From Acidimicrobiales bacterium (GTDB taxonomy: Bacteria > Actinomycetota > Acidimicrobiia > Acidimicrobiales > MedAcidi-G1): DNA of 64,000 nt. Shown one piece after another: positions 24,476-34,443 of the stretch (positions are counted from its first letter, which is position 1; every line of letters begins with the position of its first letter). The stretch lies in NCBI GenBank assembly GCA_029577135.1, contig JARQPW010000004.1, positions 1-64,000 on the forward strand. Direction: 5' to 3'. Under the pieces are notes generated by a model. It made no database searches. It was not told the DNA's origin and worked only from the letters and a program-made list of their open reading frames with translations. The position numbers and the translations under genes are program-made.

Positions 24476-25705
24476 ATGTGCGACCGGCGTGCCTCCGCGG
24501 CCGCCGGCCTTGCCGATGTCGCCCACCCTGACGTCGGCGAGGAGGTCTGGCGCTATTCCCGGATCGACGAGTTGGACCTGGATCGGTTCAGCCCGTCGAC
24601 CGTGCGACCTGATGCCGGGACGGGCATCGACGCCGCCCTCGCCGAGTCGGCGGCCGCCACGATCATCCTGTGCGACGGTTGGATCGAGGCGGTCCATGTC
24701 TCGGACGCGGCGGTCGAAGCCGGCGTGTCGATCGGATCCGTTGCCGACATGGGCGACGGAGTGGACCTCCACGGTTCTGTCCTCGAGGTGCCGGTCGACC
24801 TCTTCGGCCACCTCAACCGTGCGTTCTGCCCGGGACCCCTCGCCGTGGTGGTCCCCGACGGCGTCCGCCTCGACGGGCCGGTCGTAGTCGTGAGCCATGT
24901 CGCCACCGAGGGCGTGGCGGCGTTCCCCCGACTGCTGGTGCACTGCGGTGACGATGCGCAGGTCTTGGTCGTCGAAGTCCAGACCTCCGACGACGTCGAG
25001 GCGCTGGTGGTCCCGGTCCTCGAGGCGACCGTCGGTCGCGCTGGGCGACTGCGCCTTGCGGTCCTCCAGGAGCTTGGACCGCGGGTCTGGCAGCTGGCCC
25101 ACCAGGAGGTCCATGTCGGGCAGGGCGCCTCGGGCGAACTGTTCCACGCCGGTCTCGGCGGCTACTACGCACGCACCCGCACAGACTGCCGACTGGTGGG
25201 GCGGGGAGCCGAAGGTCGGATCACCGCCGCCTACTTCGGCGACGGCGAGCAGGGACTCGACTACCGCACCTTCCAGGAACACGCCGCTCCCGACACGGTC
25301 AGCGAGCTCCTCTTCAAGGGTGCTGTCGACGATTCATCACGTTCCGTCTACACGGGCCTCATCCGCGTGCTTCCTGAGGCGGTCCGGACCCGGGCCAACC
25401 AGACCAACCGCAACATCAAGCTCTCGCCCGATGCCTGGGCCGAGAGCGTTCCGAACCTCGAGATCGAGACCGACGACGTGATGTGCAGCCATGCCTCGAC
25501 GGTCTCACCCGTCGACGCGGATCAGCGCTTCTACCTCGAGAGTCGGGGCGTGCCGACGGTCGTGGCCGAGCGACTGCTGCTCGAGGGGTTCTTCGCCGAG
25601 GTGGTGGCGGCAGCACCCCATCCCCAGGTCGCCTCCCGGCTTCGCAGGGGGCTCCTAGCGAAACTGGACCGCCACGCGACGGTCGGGGAAAGGGGGGCCG
25701 CATGA
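24476..25705 (+). CDS. sufD: Fe-S cluster assembly scaffold SufD (SufB/SufD family)
   Basis: A 409-residue SufB/SufD beta-helix protein. EEVWRYSRIDELDLDRF marks the N-terminal part; the C-terminal signature is RTRANQTNRNIKLSPDAWAESVPNLEIETDDVMCSHAST in pieces, then DADQRFYLESRGVP, which is the SufD version rather than SufB (CGHGSA-type). Start is uncertain. ATG 24476 is the first usual codon, but conserved-looking residues (FTPDVSAALPGPDW) continue upstream to a CTG at 24425 with a well-spaced GAGG site, and there is no ATG/GTG/TTG between. It is first gene of the plus-strand SUF run; no SufB is found. Confidence 0.87.
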   Translation: MCDRRASAAAGLADVAHPDVGEEVWRYSRIDELDLDRFSPSTVRPDAGTGIDAALAESAAATIILCDGWIEAVHVSDAAVEAGVSIGSVADMGDGVDLHGSVLEVPVDLFGHLNRAFCPGPLAVVVPDGVRLDGPVVVVSHVATEGVAAFPRLLVHCGDDAQVLVVEVQTSDDVEALVVPVLEATVGRAGRLRLAVLQELGPRVWQLAHQEVHVGQGASGELFHAGLGGYYARTRTDCRLVGRGAEGRITAAYFGDGEQGLDYRTFQEHAAPDTVSELLFKGAVDDSSRSVYTGLIRVLPEAVRTRANQTNRNIKLSPDAWAESVPNLEIETDDVMCSHASTVSPVDADQRFYLESRGVPTVVAERLLLEGFFAEVVAAAPHPQVASRLRRGLLAKLDRHATVGERGAA

Positions 25706-26028
25706 GCGAGGTCCGGGCCTGTGCCCTCTCAGAACTCGCCGACGCCGTGGCCCACCGGGTCGAGGTCGGCGGATGCCCGGTCGCCCTGGTGCGCCTGGGC
25801 GACACCGTGCACGCCATCGGCGACACCTGCTCGCACGCCGAGGTTTCCCTGGCCGAGGGGATCGTCGACACCGACGAGTGCGCCCTCGAATGCTGGAAGC
25901 ACGGCAGCCTCTTCTCGCTCGAGTCCGGCGAGGCCCTGACGATGCCGGCCACCCGACCGGTGCCCGTCTACGTCGTGCGGGTCGACGGTGACGACGTCTT
26001 CGTTGCCCTGCCGGGGGAGGCTCGATGA
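25702..26028 (+). CDS. Rieske-type [2Fe-2S] ferredoxin of the SUF operon
   Basis: A 108-residue single-domain Rieske protein. Cluster ligands are C-x-H in DTCSHAEVSL and C-x-x-H in ECWKHGSLF, with the usual beta-barrel and no transmembrane helix. ATG 25702 overlaps the sufD stop and its own stop overlaps sufC. Such non-haem-ferredoxin subunits often travel with SUF genes in actinobacteria and may move electrons for cluster assembly; this role is inferred from context. Confidence 0.9.
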   Translation: MSEVRACALSELADAVAHRVEVGGCPVALVRLGDTVHAIGDTCSHAEVSLAEGIVDTDECALECWKHGSLFSLESGEALTMPATRPVPVYVVRVDGDDVFVALPGEAR

Positions 26029-26849
26029 CCGGCGAGCATGTCCTGCGCATCGAGGGACTGTGGGCGGGTGTCGCCGACACCGAGATACTGCGGGGCATCG
26101 ACCTTGAGATCCGGCCCGGGGAGGTCCATGCCGTAATGGGACGGAACGGCTCGGGAAAGTCGACGCTCTCCCACGTCCTGATGGGACGACCCGGCTATGA
26201 GGTCACCGCAGGCTCGGTGACGCTCGACGGCGTCGACCTGCTCGGCCTGGCTCCCTGGGAGCGGGCACAGGCGGGCCTGTTCCTGTGCCTCCAGCATCCG
26301 ACCGAGGTACCGGGGGTGAGCCTGGAGGCGTTGCTGACCGAGGCTGCACGTGCCGGCGGCCGCGACCCGGACACGGTGCGCGAGGCACTGGTCGCCGAGG
26401 CCGAGCGCCTCGGCATCGACGAGCGCCTCCTCGAGCGGCCCCTCAACGTCGACCTCTCAGGCGGCGAGAAAAAGCGCAACGAGGCGCTCCAACTGGGCGT
26501 GACCGGTGCCCGCTATGCGGTGCTCGACGAGATCGACTCGGGCCTAGACGTCGATGCCCTGGCGACGGTGTCCCGTCGTATCCAGGAGGCCACCGATGAG
26601 GACGGCCTCGGGGTGCTCGCCATCACGCACTTCAGCCGGCTGCTCGAGGTGCTCGAGCCCGACCGGGTCCACGTGCTCTCCCAGGGTTCGATCCGGGTAT
26701 CGGGTGGCCCGGAGTTGGCCGAGCAGCTCGAAACGGAGGGCTATGTCGGCGTGCTCGGCGATGCTGCGGCCGACGAGCCCGAGACCCTGGTGGGCCTGCC
26801 CCACGCCGCCGGCTTCGGCGAGGATCCGTTCGCAGACCCGCTGGCCTGA
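26025..26849 (+). CDS. sufC: SufC ATPase of Fe-S cluster assembly (first copy)
   Basis: A 274-residue ABC-type ATPase that drives the SufB/D scaffold. Walker A is GRNGSGKST, then the Q-loop region CLQHPTEVPGVS, the signature DLSGGEKKRNE, and Walker B YAVLDEIDSGLDVDALA. The DEIDSGLD box replaces the common DETDSGLD. The C-terminal 30 residues (about 245-274) extend past the second SufC. It is translationally coupled to the Rieske gene by ATGA. Confidence 0.93.
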   Translation: MTGEHVLRIEGLWAGVADTEILRGIDLEIRPGEVHAVMGRNGSGKSTLSHVLMGRPGYEVTAGSVTLDGVDLLGLAPWERAQAGLFLCLQHPTEVPGVSLEALLTEAARAGGRDPDTVREALVAEAERLGIDERLLERPLNVDLSGGEKKRNEALQLGVTGARYAVLDEIDSGLDVDALATVSRRIQEATDEDGLGVLAITHFSRLLEVLEPDRVHVLSQGSIRVSGGPELAEQLETEGYVGVLGDAAADEPETLVGLPHAAGFGEDPFADPLA

Positions 26850-26865
26850 GCAGTCTCCCCGAACC

Positions 26866-27168
26866 ATGGATCGCTCGCCCCTCACTGCCAACGAGGTTGC
26901 GACCCTCGACACGCGCCTGCCGGACTGGGCTTGCGACGGTGCATCGCTGGCCCGTGACTTCACCTTCGCCGACTTCGCCGAGGCGTTCCGGTTCATGGTC
27001 GCCGTGGCGGAGGTCGCCGAGTCGCTCGACCACCATCCCGACTGGTCCAACACCTGGAACCGGGTGTCGGTCTCGCTCACGACGCACAGCGCGGGCGGGC
27101 TCACCGAAATGGACGTAGCCCTGGCCGAGGCGATGGACAGGCTCGCGGAGGGCGATTCCCCGGGCTAG
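26866..27168 (+). CDS. 4a-hydroxytetrahydrobiopterin dehydratase (PCD/DCoH)
   Basis: A 100-residue single-domain protein. The catalytic pattern DHHPDWSNTWNRVSVSLTTH followed by GGLTEMDVALA is the pterin-4a-carbinolamine dehydratase signature, with the three histidines present. In bacteria it recycles pterin cofactors or helps molybdopterin/folate steps. It comes 17 nt after sufC and overlaps convergent sufU by 4 nt. The link to the SUF genes may be only positional. Confidence 0.9.
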   Translation: MDRSPLTANEVATLDTRLPDWACDGASLARDFTFADFAEAFRFMVAVAEVAESLDHHPDWSNTWNRVSVSLTTHSAGGLTEMDVALAEAMDRLAEGDSPG

Positions 27169-27638
27169 GGGTGCGCCTCGGCGAGCGCCTGGTCGAACGT
27201 GTTCCAACCCAGGGTGGCGCACTTGATGCGGACCGGGAACTTCACCACGCCACGTAGCGCCTCGAGGTCGCCGAGGCCGGAGGGAACCTCCGGCGAGCCA
27301 TCCTGTGGGGACTCGTGGCGGTCGAGCCCGTGTTCGTGGATCGACATCATCTGCTTGAACGAGCGGAGGGTGTCGCGGGCCTCGACGACGGTCCTGCCGA
27401 TGACGGCGGTCGTCATCATCGATGCGGACGACTGGCTGATCGAGCAGCCTTGGCCGCTGATCCGGACGTCGGTGACGGTGTCGCCGTCGAGTTGGACGTA
27501 GACCTTGACCTCGTCGCCGCACAGGGGGTTGAAGCCCTCGGCCAGCAGTGCCGGCGGAACCTCGAGTTCGCCGCGGTTGCGGGGGTTCCGGTAGTGGTCG
27601 AGGATGACCTCCCGGTAGAGGTCTTCGAGTCCTGGCAT
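27165..27638 (-). CDS. sufU: SufU sulfur-transfer protein / scaffold
   Basis: A 157-residue IscU-fold SufU protein. Zinc/sulfur ligands are visible: FNPLCGDEV (Cys and Asp), GQGCSISQSSASMM, and RIKCATLGW. SufU takes persulfide sulfur from SufS in Gram-positive and actinobacterial SUF systems. Order on the minus strand is sufC, sufS, sufU, with sufU 49 nt after sufS. The C-terminal part contains an acidic insert typical of SufU compared with IscU. Confidence 0.94.
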   Translation of the reverse strand: MPGLEDLYREVILDHYRNPRNRGELEVPPALLAEGFNPLCGDEVKVYVQLDGDTVTDVRISGQGCSISQSSASMMTTAVIGRTVVEARDTLRSFKQMMSIHEHGLDRHESPQDGSPEVPSGLGDLEALRGVVKFPVRIKCATLGWNTFDQALAEAHP

Positions 27639-27687
27639 GGGTCAGTGGTTCCTGGCTGGTGTGGGTGAAGAGGTCAGGGGTGGGATT

Positions 27688-28916
27688 CTAGAAATCAAAG
27701 AACCGCGCTGCTTCTTCGAGGGCGTATCCGAGGGCGTCGACGTCGGATTCGTCGTTGTAGAGGTAGAGCGAGGCGCGTGAGGTGGAGGTCACGCCCAGTT
27801 CCCGCATGAGGGGCTTGGCGCAGTGGTGGCCGGCCCGGACGCAGACCCCGTGCTGGTCGAGGACCTGGCTGAGGTCGTGGGCGTGGATCTCGCGCAGGCA
27901 CATCGAGAGGATCCCGCCGCGGTGGGCGGTGTCGGTCGGGCCGTGGATGAGGAGGTCGTCGCCGAAGCGGTCGTCGAGGGTGCGGAGCGCATAGTTGGTG
28001 AGGGACACCTCGTGCTTCCGGATGGCTTCCATGTCGAGACCCTCGAGGTAGTCGACGGCGGCACCGATGCCGATCATCTCGGCGATCGGCGGTGTGCCGG
28101 CCTCGAAGCGCCAGGGCACCTCGTTGGGGGTGAAGCCGTCCTGGCGGACGTCGAGGATCATCTCGCCGCCTCCGAGGAACGGCGGCATGGCGTCGAGCAG
28201 CTCGCGGCGGCCCCAGAGCATGCCGATGCCGGTCGGTCCGCACATCTTGTGGCCGGTGAACGCCAGGAAGTCGCAGCCCAGGTCCGCCACGTCGGTGGCC
28301 AGGTGGGGGACGTACTGGCTGCCGTCGACGAGGCAGAGGGCGCCGACCGCGTGGGCGGCGTCGGCCAGTCGGCGGACCGGCGGGATGGCGCCCGTGACGT
28401 TCGAGACGGCGGTCACGGCGACCAACTTCACGTCCTGGAGGAGGCGGTCGAGGTCGTCGAGGTCGAGGCAACCGTCGTCGGTCAGCGGAATCCAGCGCAC
28501 CTCGATGCCCCGCTCCTTGGCCAACTGGTGCCAGGGGACGATGTTGGCGTGGTGCTCGAGGAGGCTCAGAAGCACGACGTCGCCCTCAGTCAGGTTGGCC
28601 CGCCCCCACGCGTGGGCCACGAGGTTGATGGCCTCGGTGGCGTTTTTCGTGAACACCACCTCGTGCTCGTCGGTGGCGCCGATGAATCGGCCGATCGACC
28701 GTCGGGCATCTTCCGAGGCCGTCGTGGCCAACTCGGCGATGTGGTAGGCGCCGCGGTGGACGTTGGCATTGATGGTCTCGTAGTAGCGGTTCATGGCGTC
28801 GAGGACGGCCTGTGGCTTCTGCGAAGTGGCGCCCGAATCGAGGTAGACGATCGGGGTGCCGTGGACCTCACGGCCCAGGAGGGGGAAGTCGGCCTTGACG
28901 GCGGCGACGTCGAGGG

Positions 28917-28920
<4 letters not shown>
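27688..28920 (-). CDS. sufS: SufS cysteine desulfurase
   Basis: A 410-residue fold-type I PLP enzyme. It takes sulfur from cysteine as a persulfide. PLP lysine is Lys225 in FTGHKMCGPTGIG; the nucleophilic Cys367 sits in RAGHHCAKPLMRELG, the group II (SufS) motif. TSQKPQAVLDAMNRYYETINANVHRGAYH is the family N-terminus. Start ATG 28920 overlaps the sufC stop (ATGA), so SufC, SufS and SufU are expressed together on this strand. Confidence 0.96.
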
Positions 28921-29696
<776 letters not shown>

Positions 29697-29779
29697 GCCT
29701 CTGAGTCTAGGGAGCAGGGTGGATTAGCACTATGCGCGTAGTGGTAATCGGCGAGTGCTGGCTGGCCAGGGGTTCCCGT

Positions 29780-30190
29780 TCAGGGACTTGCGACGAGACT
29801 CTGCTTCCAGGCCCGGAACCGCTCGTACCCGACGCCATCGGGGCCTACGCCTGCGCCGGAGCCGTCGGGGAAGAGTCGGAATGTCACGATCCGGGTCAGT
29901 TCGTCGGCGTGGACGGCCACGTATCGGGCATCGGCGCCCCGAGCCGGTCCGGCCCGCCAGAGCAGCCAGGAGCCCAGGCGGCGCTTGTAGGCGATGCGTG
30001 GTCGGCCTCCGTCCGGTGCCATCAGGTCGTCACCGCCGGCGAGGAGCTCCCGTGGGGCCTCCACCCATGCCTCGGCCGGGATGTTGCGGTCCCGGATCGG
30101 GGTGGGCGGCAGGTCGACGGTGTGGACGGGGGTGTCGTCGTAGGGGCGCTGGTCCGCTGGAAGCGGGCCGGTGGGGGTCGGGCTGCTCAC
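29780..30190 (-). CDS. Conserved hypothetical protein
   Basis: About 136 residues from GTG 30190, which overlaps the stop codon of the upstream MBL gene (GTGA); an in-frame start at 30208 is also possible. The sequence is soluble with a predicted beta-rich middle (AYKRRLGSWLLWRAGPARGADARYVAV) and no family I recognise. Composition and codon use look like the neighbours. It is probably co-transcribed with the MBL hydrolase, but no function can be stated. Confidence 0.55.
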   Translation of the reverse strand: MSSPTPTGPLPADQRPYDDTPVHTVDLPPTPIRDRNIPAEAWVEAPRELLAGGDDLMAPDGGRPRIAYKRRLGSWLLWRAGPARGADARYVAVHADELTRIVTFRLFPDGSGAGVGPDGVGYERFRAWKQSLVASP

Positions 30191-30879
30191 CAGCCGCGGG
30201 CGGCCCACTCGTCCAGATGCGGCGATTCGTTGCCGATCAGGGTGTCGTCGCCGTGGCCCGGGAGCACGATCGTCTCGGGCGGGAGTGCCGCGAAGAGGAG
30301 TTGGTCGATCGTCTGGATGAGCGTGTCGAAGTCGCCGCCCTCGAAGTTGGATGCACCGGGCCCACCCGGGAAGAGCGTGTCGCCCACGAACACTATCGGC
30401 GAGCCCTCGAGGCGGAAGCTGATGCTCCCCGGCGTGTGTCCGGGGGTCTTGATGGTGTGCAGCCGGAGTCGACCCACCTCGATCACCGACTCGTCCTCGA
30501 GCAGGTAGTCATAGGCGTCGAGCATCGACGCGTCCTCGGCCGTGACCCCCACCTGGTAACCGGCGTCCCGGACGGCGGGCACGGCACCGATGTGGTCCCA
30601 GTGGCCGTGGGTCTCGAGGACGGTGCGCACGTCGAGGGTCCGGCAGAGTTCCAGGAGCTTGTCGTGCTCGTTGGCGGCATCGATCAGCACGGCCTCGCCG
30701 GTTGCGCGGCATCGCAGCACGAACACGTTGTTGAACAGGTCGCCGACGACGATGCGGTGGATCTCGGACTGCGTGTCGCACCAGTGCAGCGAGGTGCCGG
30801 GCACGCCACTCTCCGCATGGTCAGTATGGCCGCACGCGTGGTGCTCCCCGGTGGGAACGGGTGTGGGTTCGTTGCTCAT
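30187..30879 (-). CDS. MBL-fold metallo-hydrolase (glyoxalase II-like)
   Basis: A 230-residue metallo-beta-lactamase-fold enzyme, starting at ATG 30879. The zinc motif is ETHGHWDHIGA (HxHxDH), followed by TPGHTPGSISF with the third His, GDTLFPGG, and PGHGDDT near the C-terminus. This is the glyoxalase II / persulfide-dioxygenase-like branch; substrates could be S-lactoylglutathione-like thioesters or others. The N-terminus has a His/Cys-rich stretch (EHHACGHTDHAE) that is unusual. It is divergent from the acyl-CoA dehydrogenase gene. Confidence 0.85.
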   Translation of the reverse strand: MSNEPTPVPTGEHHACGHTDHAESGVPGTSLHWCDTQSEIHRIVVGDLFNNVFVLRCRATGEAVLIDAANEHDKLLELCRTLDVRTVLETHGHWDHIGAVPAVRDAGYQVGVTAEDASMLDAYDYLLEDESVIEVGRLRLHTIKTPGHTPGSISFRLEGSPIVFVGDTLFPGGPGASNFEGGDFDTLIQTIDQLLFAALPPETIVLPGHGDDTLIGNESPHLDEWAARGW

Positions 30880-31021
30880 GCCGGCATCATGCCGCATCGG
30901 GGGGCCGTAGAGCGGATTCCACGCCAGTTCCCCGGTGTGGAGCACCCGGTTACCGGCTGGTAGAAACGGGTCCGCCACGGGCGGAGGCCCGGGATCCGCG
31001 CCACCGAGACGGGAGTATCAC

Positions 31022-32137
31022 GTGAACTTCGCATTCAGCGAGGAACAGGAACAGCTGCGGGAGTTCGTCCGCCAGTTCCTCGAGAACTACTCGTCGGAGA
31101 CCACGGTCCGCGAGTTGATGGAGACCGACGAGGGGTACGACCCGGAGACCTGGCAGATGATGGCCGAGCAGCTCGGCCTGCAGAGCCTGATCATCCCGGA
31201 GGAGCACGGCGGACAGGGCTTCGGCTACGTCGAGCTCATCGTGGTCCTCGAGGAGATGGGCCGGGTGCTGCTGTGCGCCCCGTTCTTCTCGACGGTCATC
31301 CTCGCGGCCAACACGCTCATCCACGCCGGCGACGACGAGGCGGCCGCCCGCGTGCTGCCAGGCATCGCCTCCGGCGAGACCATCGCCACGCTGGCGTTCA
31401 CCGAGGAGAGCGGCCGCTGGGACGAGGAGGGCATCGAGATGGAGGCCACCGCCGACGGCGACGGCTGGACCCTCAGCGGCACGAAGATGTACGTCCTCGA
31501 CGGCCACCTTGCCGATGTGGTGCTGGTGGCGGCCCGCACCCCCGGCGGAGTCTCGCTCTTCGAGGTCGCCGGCGACGCCGACGGCCTCACCCGGACGGCG
31601 CTGGCCACCATGGACCTCACCCGCAAGCAGGCCCGCCTCGAGTTCTCCAACGTGGCGGCGACGCTGGTCGGCACCGAGGGCGCCGGCTGGGGCGTGCTCG
31701 AACGGGTCCTCGACCTGGCGGCGGTCGCACTGGCCGCCGAGCAGGTTGGCGGGGCGCAGGTGTGCCTCGACACGGCCGTCCAGTACGCCAAGGACCGCAT
31801 CCAGTTCGGCCGTCCGATCGGCAGCTTCCAAGCCATCAAGCACAAGTGCGCCGACATGCTGCTCGAGGTCGAGTCGGCCAAGTCGGCCGCCTACTATGCC
31901 GGCTGGTGCGCCGCCGAGTTGAACGACGAACTGCCGTCGGTCGCCTCGCTCGCCAAGGCCTACTGCTCGGAGGCCTACTTCCACACCACCGCCGAGAACA
32001 TCCAGATCCACGGCGGCATCGGCTTCACCTGGGAGCACCCGGCCCACCTGTACTTCAAGCGGGCCAAGAGCTCCGAACTGCTGTTCGGCGACCCGACCTA
32101 CCACCGGGAACTGCTCGCCCAACGCATCGGAATCTGA
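31022..32137 (+). CDS. Acyl-CoA dehydrogenase family protein
   Basis: A 371-residue FAD enzyme of the FadE/ACAD fold. It shows the N-terminal helix FSEEQEQLREFVRQFLE, AFTEESGRWD near the FAD-binding strand, RIQFGRPIGSFQAIKHKCADMLLEVESA, and IQIHGGIGFTWEHPAHLYFKRAK. The last pattern is typical of actinobacterial paired FadE subunits used in sterol or lipid catabolism. A catalytic Glu at the classical place is not obvious, and no second FadE is adjacent, so this may be one half of a heteromer. GTG 31022 is preceded by GGGAG. Confidence 0.88.
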   Translation: MNFAFSEEQEQLREFVRQFLENYSSETTVRELMETDEGYDPETWQMMAEQLGLQSLIIPEEHGGQGFGYVELIVVLEEMGRVLLCAPFFSTVILAANTLIHAGDDEAAARVLPGIASGETIATLAFTEESGRWDEEGIEMEATADGDGWTLSGTKMYVLDGHLADVVLVAARTPGGVSLFEVAGDADGLTRTALATMDLTRKQARLEFSNVAATLVGTEGAGWGVLERVLDLAAVALAAEQVGGAQVCLDTAVQYAKDRIQFGRPIGSFQAIKHKCADMLLEVESAKSAAYYAGWCAAELNDELPSVASLAKAYCSEAYFHTTAENIQIHGGIGFTWEHPAHLYFKRAKSSELLFGDPTYHRELLAQRIGI

Positions 32138-32185
32138 TCCCAGGGCGCGCCCCCGGGTGCGTACCCTCTCTGCAATGATCCACCC

Positions 32186-32641
32186 ATGATCTGGGTCCTC
32201 GTCGCGGTCGGCGTGCTGCTCGTCGTCGCCATCGGCCTGTTGGCCGTGGGTGGCGCCGTCCACCGCACGGAGGGCGAGTTGGTGCCGGCGGTGTTCGAGG
32301 TGCATGACGCCGTCGACTGGATCGCCGAACGACTCCCCGAGGAGGCGGCCTCCCGGCTCACGTACGACGACGTCGTTCTCGTGGCCGGCTGGTGGCTGGA
32401 GTACGTCGACGCGCAGGGGTTGGCCTCCGAGTACGGCCAGGACCTGGGCGGTGCACAAGCCGGCGGTGCCCCGGCCGACGACGAGGCGGCGGTCGACCAC
32501 GTGGTGGCCCGGGCACTCGACGTGCCCGAGGAGCAGGGCGGGGCGCTCGACCCGGTGGCGGTCGTGGTGGCGCTCGACCTGCTCGGCGTCTACCTGAGGG
32601 AGATGGGCGCCATCGGCGGGCCCGTCGGGGACCGGGACTAG
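32186..32641 (+). CDS. Hypothetical membrane-anchored protein
   Basis: About 151 residues. The first 25 form one transmembrane helix (WVLVAVGVLLVVAIGLLAV) that anchors the rest, presumably in the cytoplasm. The soluble part is acidic, with LTYDDVVLVAGWWLEYVDAQG and a C-terminal helix DPVAVVVALDLLGVYLREMG. It recalls small actinobacterial membrane proteins of unknown role. It lies 48 nt after the acyl-CoA dehydrogenase and 9 nt before fcl. Confidence 0.65.
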   Translation: MIWVLVAVGVLLVVAIGLLAVGGAVHRTEGELVPAVFEVHDAVDWIAERLPEEAASRLTYDDVVLVAGWWLEYVDAQGLASEYGQDLGGAQAGGAPADDEAAVDHVVARALDVPEEQGGALDPVAVVVALDLLGVYLREMGAIGGPVGDRD

Positions 32642-32650
32642 CGTCGGTCC

Positions 32651-33601
32651 ATGCTCGAGCGCAGCGCCCCGGTCTTCGTGGCGGGACACCGGGGACTCGT
32701 CGGCTCGGCGATCCTGCGTCGCCTCGAGGACGAGGGGTTCACCGACCTGCGGACTGTGGGCCGGGACCAGCTCGACCTCCGCGACCAGTCGGCGGTGGAC
32801 GCCTGGTTCGACGCCGAGCGTCCCCGCTACGTGATCCTGGTGGCCGGAACGGTCGGCGGGATCCTCGCCAACAGCACGCGGCCTGCGGAGTTCCTCTACG
32901 ACAACCTCATGATCCACGGCACCGTGGTTCACGCCAGCCACCGGGTCGGCGTCGGGAAGCTGCTGTACCTGGGCAGTTCGTGCATCTACCCGCGGCACGC
33001 CGAGCAGCCCATCACCGAGGAGGCCCTGCTGAGCGGGCCCCTCGAACCCACCAACGAGGGCTATGCGCTGGCCAAGATCGTCGGCATCAAGCTCTGCGAG
33101 ACGTATCGCCGCCAGTACGGGTGCGACTTCATCTCGGCGATGCCGACGAACCTCTACGGGCCGGGCGACAACTTCGACCTCGAGGGCGGCCATGTGCTGC
33201 CGGCCCTGATGCGGCGCTTCCACGAGGCGGCACAGGCCGGTGTCGACACGGTGGAGGTGTGGGGGAGCGGTTCACCACGTCGCGAGTTCCTCCACGTCGA
33301 CGACCTCGCCGATGCGTGCCTCCACCTCATGGACCACTACTCCGACGCCGGGCACGTGAACGTCGGGACCGGCGTCGACGGCACGGTCCGGGAACTGGCC
33401 GAGGCGATCCGCGACCTCGTCCATCCGACGGCGACCATCGAGTTCGACACCTCGAAGCCGGACGGCATGCCCCGCAAGGTGCTCGATGTCTCCAAGCTCG
33501 AAGCCCTCGGCTGGATGGCGAGCATCCCCTTGGAAGAGGGCCTGAGAACCACCTACGACTGGTACGTGAACGCCCTGAGAAAAGGCGACGCCCGGCTCTG
33601 A
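32651..33601 (+). CDS. fcl: GDP-L-fucose synthase
   Basis: A 316-residue short-chain dehydrogenase that converts GDP-4-keto-6-deoxymannose to GDP-L-fucose, a sugar donor for envelope or exopolysaccharide. The NADP loop is [11 protein letters not shown], and the SDR catalytic set is Ser in LGSSCIYPR, Tyr and Lys in [20 protein letters not shown] and [17 protein letters not shown] are family-specific. The partner GDP-mannose 4,6-dehydratase (gmd) is not in the window. Confidence 0.92.
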   Translation: MLERSAPVFVAGHRGLVGSAILRRLEDEGFTDLRTVGRDQLDLRDQSAVDAWFDAERPRYVILVAGTVGGILANSTRPAEFLYDNLMIHGTVVHASHRVGVGKLLYLGSSCIYPRHAEQPITEEALLSGPLEPTNEGYALAKIVGIKLCETYRRQYGCDFISAMPTNLYGPGDNFDLEGGHVLPALMRRFHEAAQAGVDTVEVWGSGSPRREFLHVDDLADACLHLMDHYSDAGHVNVGTGVDGTVRELAEAIRDLVHPTATIEFDTSKPDGMPRKVLDVSKLEALGWMASIPLEEGLRTTYDWYVNALRKGDARL

Positions 33602-33639
33602 AGCTCCCAGCGCTGACAAAGCGGGATGCAAAGACCACA

Positions 33640-33665
33640 GCCCTCCTCCCCATTCAGCGGAGGGC
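33640..33665 (+). terminator. Possible terminator hairpin downstream of fcl
   Basis: GCCCTCC (33640-33646) pairs with GGAGGGC (33659-33665) across a 12-nt loop, 39 nt after fcl. No T-run follows, so it is a weak prediction. The surrounding 205-bp gap (33602-33806) between fcl and the HhH-GPD gene shows no coding sign. Confidence 0.35.
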
Positions 33666-33806
33666 ACTGCCCCGCTTGACGACAACCCACCTGGGAAAGT
33701 TTCGGGGAGGGTGGAGTGTCGGGAGGGGATGCGAGCGACGTTGTGCCAGCCGGAGCGAGTAGCCCGTCTCGGCGATCCGCCCGATCAGGTCAGGTGCGCC
33801 GGGAAA

Positions 33807-34406
33807 TCACTCCTGCTTTGTCTTGCCCTTGGCCTTCTGTGCCTTCTTCCATTCCCTGACCGTGGCCAGGGCTTCGGGGCTGTCGATGTCGGCCACGGAG
33901 CGGGGGACCTTGTCGGCGAAGGGACCTGCCGCCTCCTCCCAGCCGTCCGGCGTCACGCCGAAGCGCTTGGCGAGGATCGCCAGGAAGATGCGCGTCTTCT
34001 CGGGGCCGTAGCCGGGCAGCGACCGGAGGCGTGCTGCCACCTCTTCGGCGGAACCACCATCGGCCCAGATCGCCCCGGCGTCACCGTCATGGTCGTCGAC
34101 GATCTCCTGGCACAGCGCCTGGATGCGCTTGGCCATGGAGGCGGGGAAGCGGTGGATGGCCGGCTTCTCCCGACAGGCGGCTTCGAAAGCCTCGGGATCC
34201 ATTGCGGCGATCGCCGAAGGGTCGAGTGACCCCAGTCGCTGGACCAGGGTTGCGGGTCCGCGGAACGCCCATTCCATGGGGACCTGCTGGTCGAGCAGCA
34301 TGCCGATGACGAGGGCCAGTGGGTCGGTGTTGAGGAGGAGGTCCGCCTCGGGGTCGCCGGTGACTGCGAGGGTGCCTGGAGAGCTCGTTGGATCAGCCTT
34401 GCCCAT
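33807..34406 (-). CDS. HhH-GPD base-excision DNA repair protein
   Basis: A 199-residue helix-hairpin-helix GPD protein, related to endonuclease III but without the C-terminal Fe-S cysteines. N-terminal ALVIGMLLDQQVPMEWAF is the family opening; the HhH is LRSLPGYGPEKTRIFLAILAKRFG, which replaces the usual LPGVGxKTA. The catalytic Asp/Lys pair cannot be fixed by eye. Related actinobacterial proteins are annotated as uncharacterised DNA glycosylases. It ends with a Lys-rich tail. It is alone on the minus strand, 37 nt upstream of aceE's end. Confidence 0.8.
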   Translation of the reverse strand: MGKADPTSSPGTLAVTGDPEADLLLNTDPLALVIGMLLDQQVPMEWAFRGPATLVQRLGSLDPSAIAAMDPEAFEAACREKPAIHRFPASMAKRIQALCQEIVDDHDGDAGAIWADGGSAEEVAARLRSLPGYGPEKTRIFLAILAKRFGVTPDGWEEAAGPFADKVPRSVADIDSPEALATVREWKKAQKAKGKTKQE

Positions 34407-34443
34407 GCGCCGAACCTAGCAACGGCGGATCAGTTTCGGGGAA

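Noticed and set aside
24476-25705. Reading the scaffold as SufB
   Set aside because: The C-terminal motif is CSHAST with DQRFYLESRG, the SufD form; the protein is also about 60 residues shorter than a typical SufB.
29732-30508. Plus-strand ORF starting MRVVVIGEC
   Set aside because: Only the first few residues look protein-like; the rest is a shadow of the minus-strand hypothetical and MBL genes.
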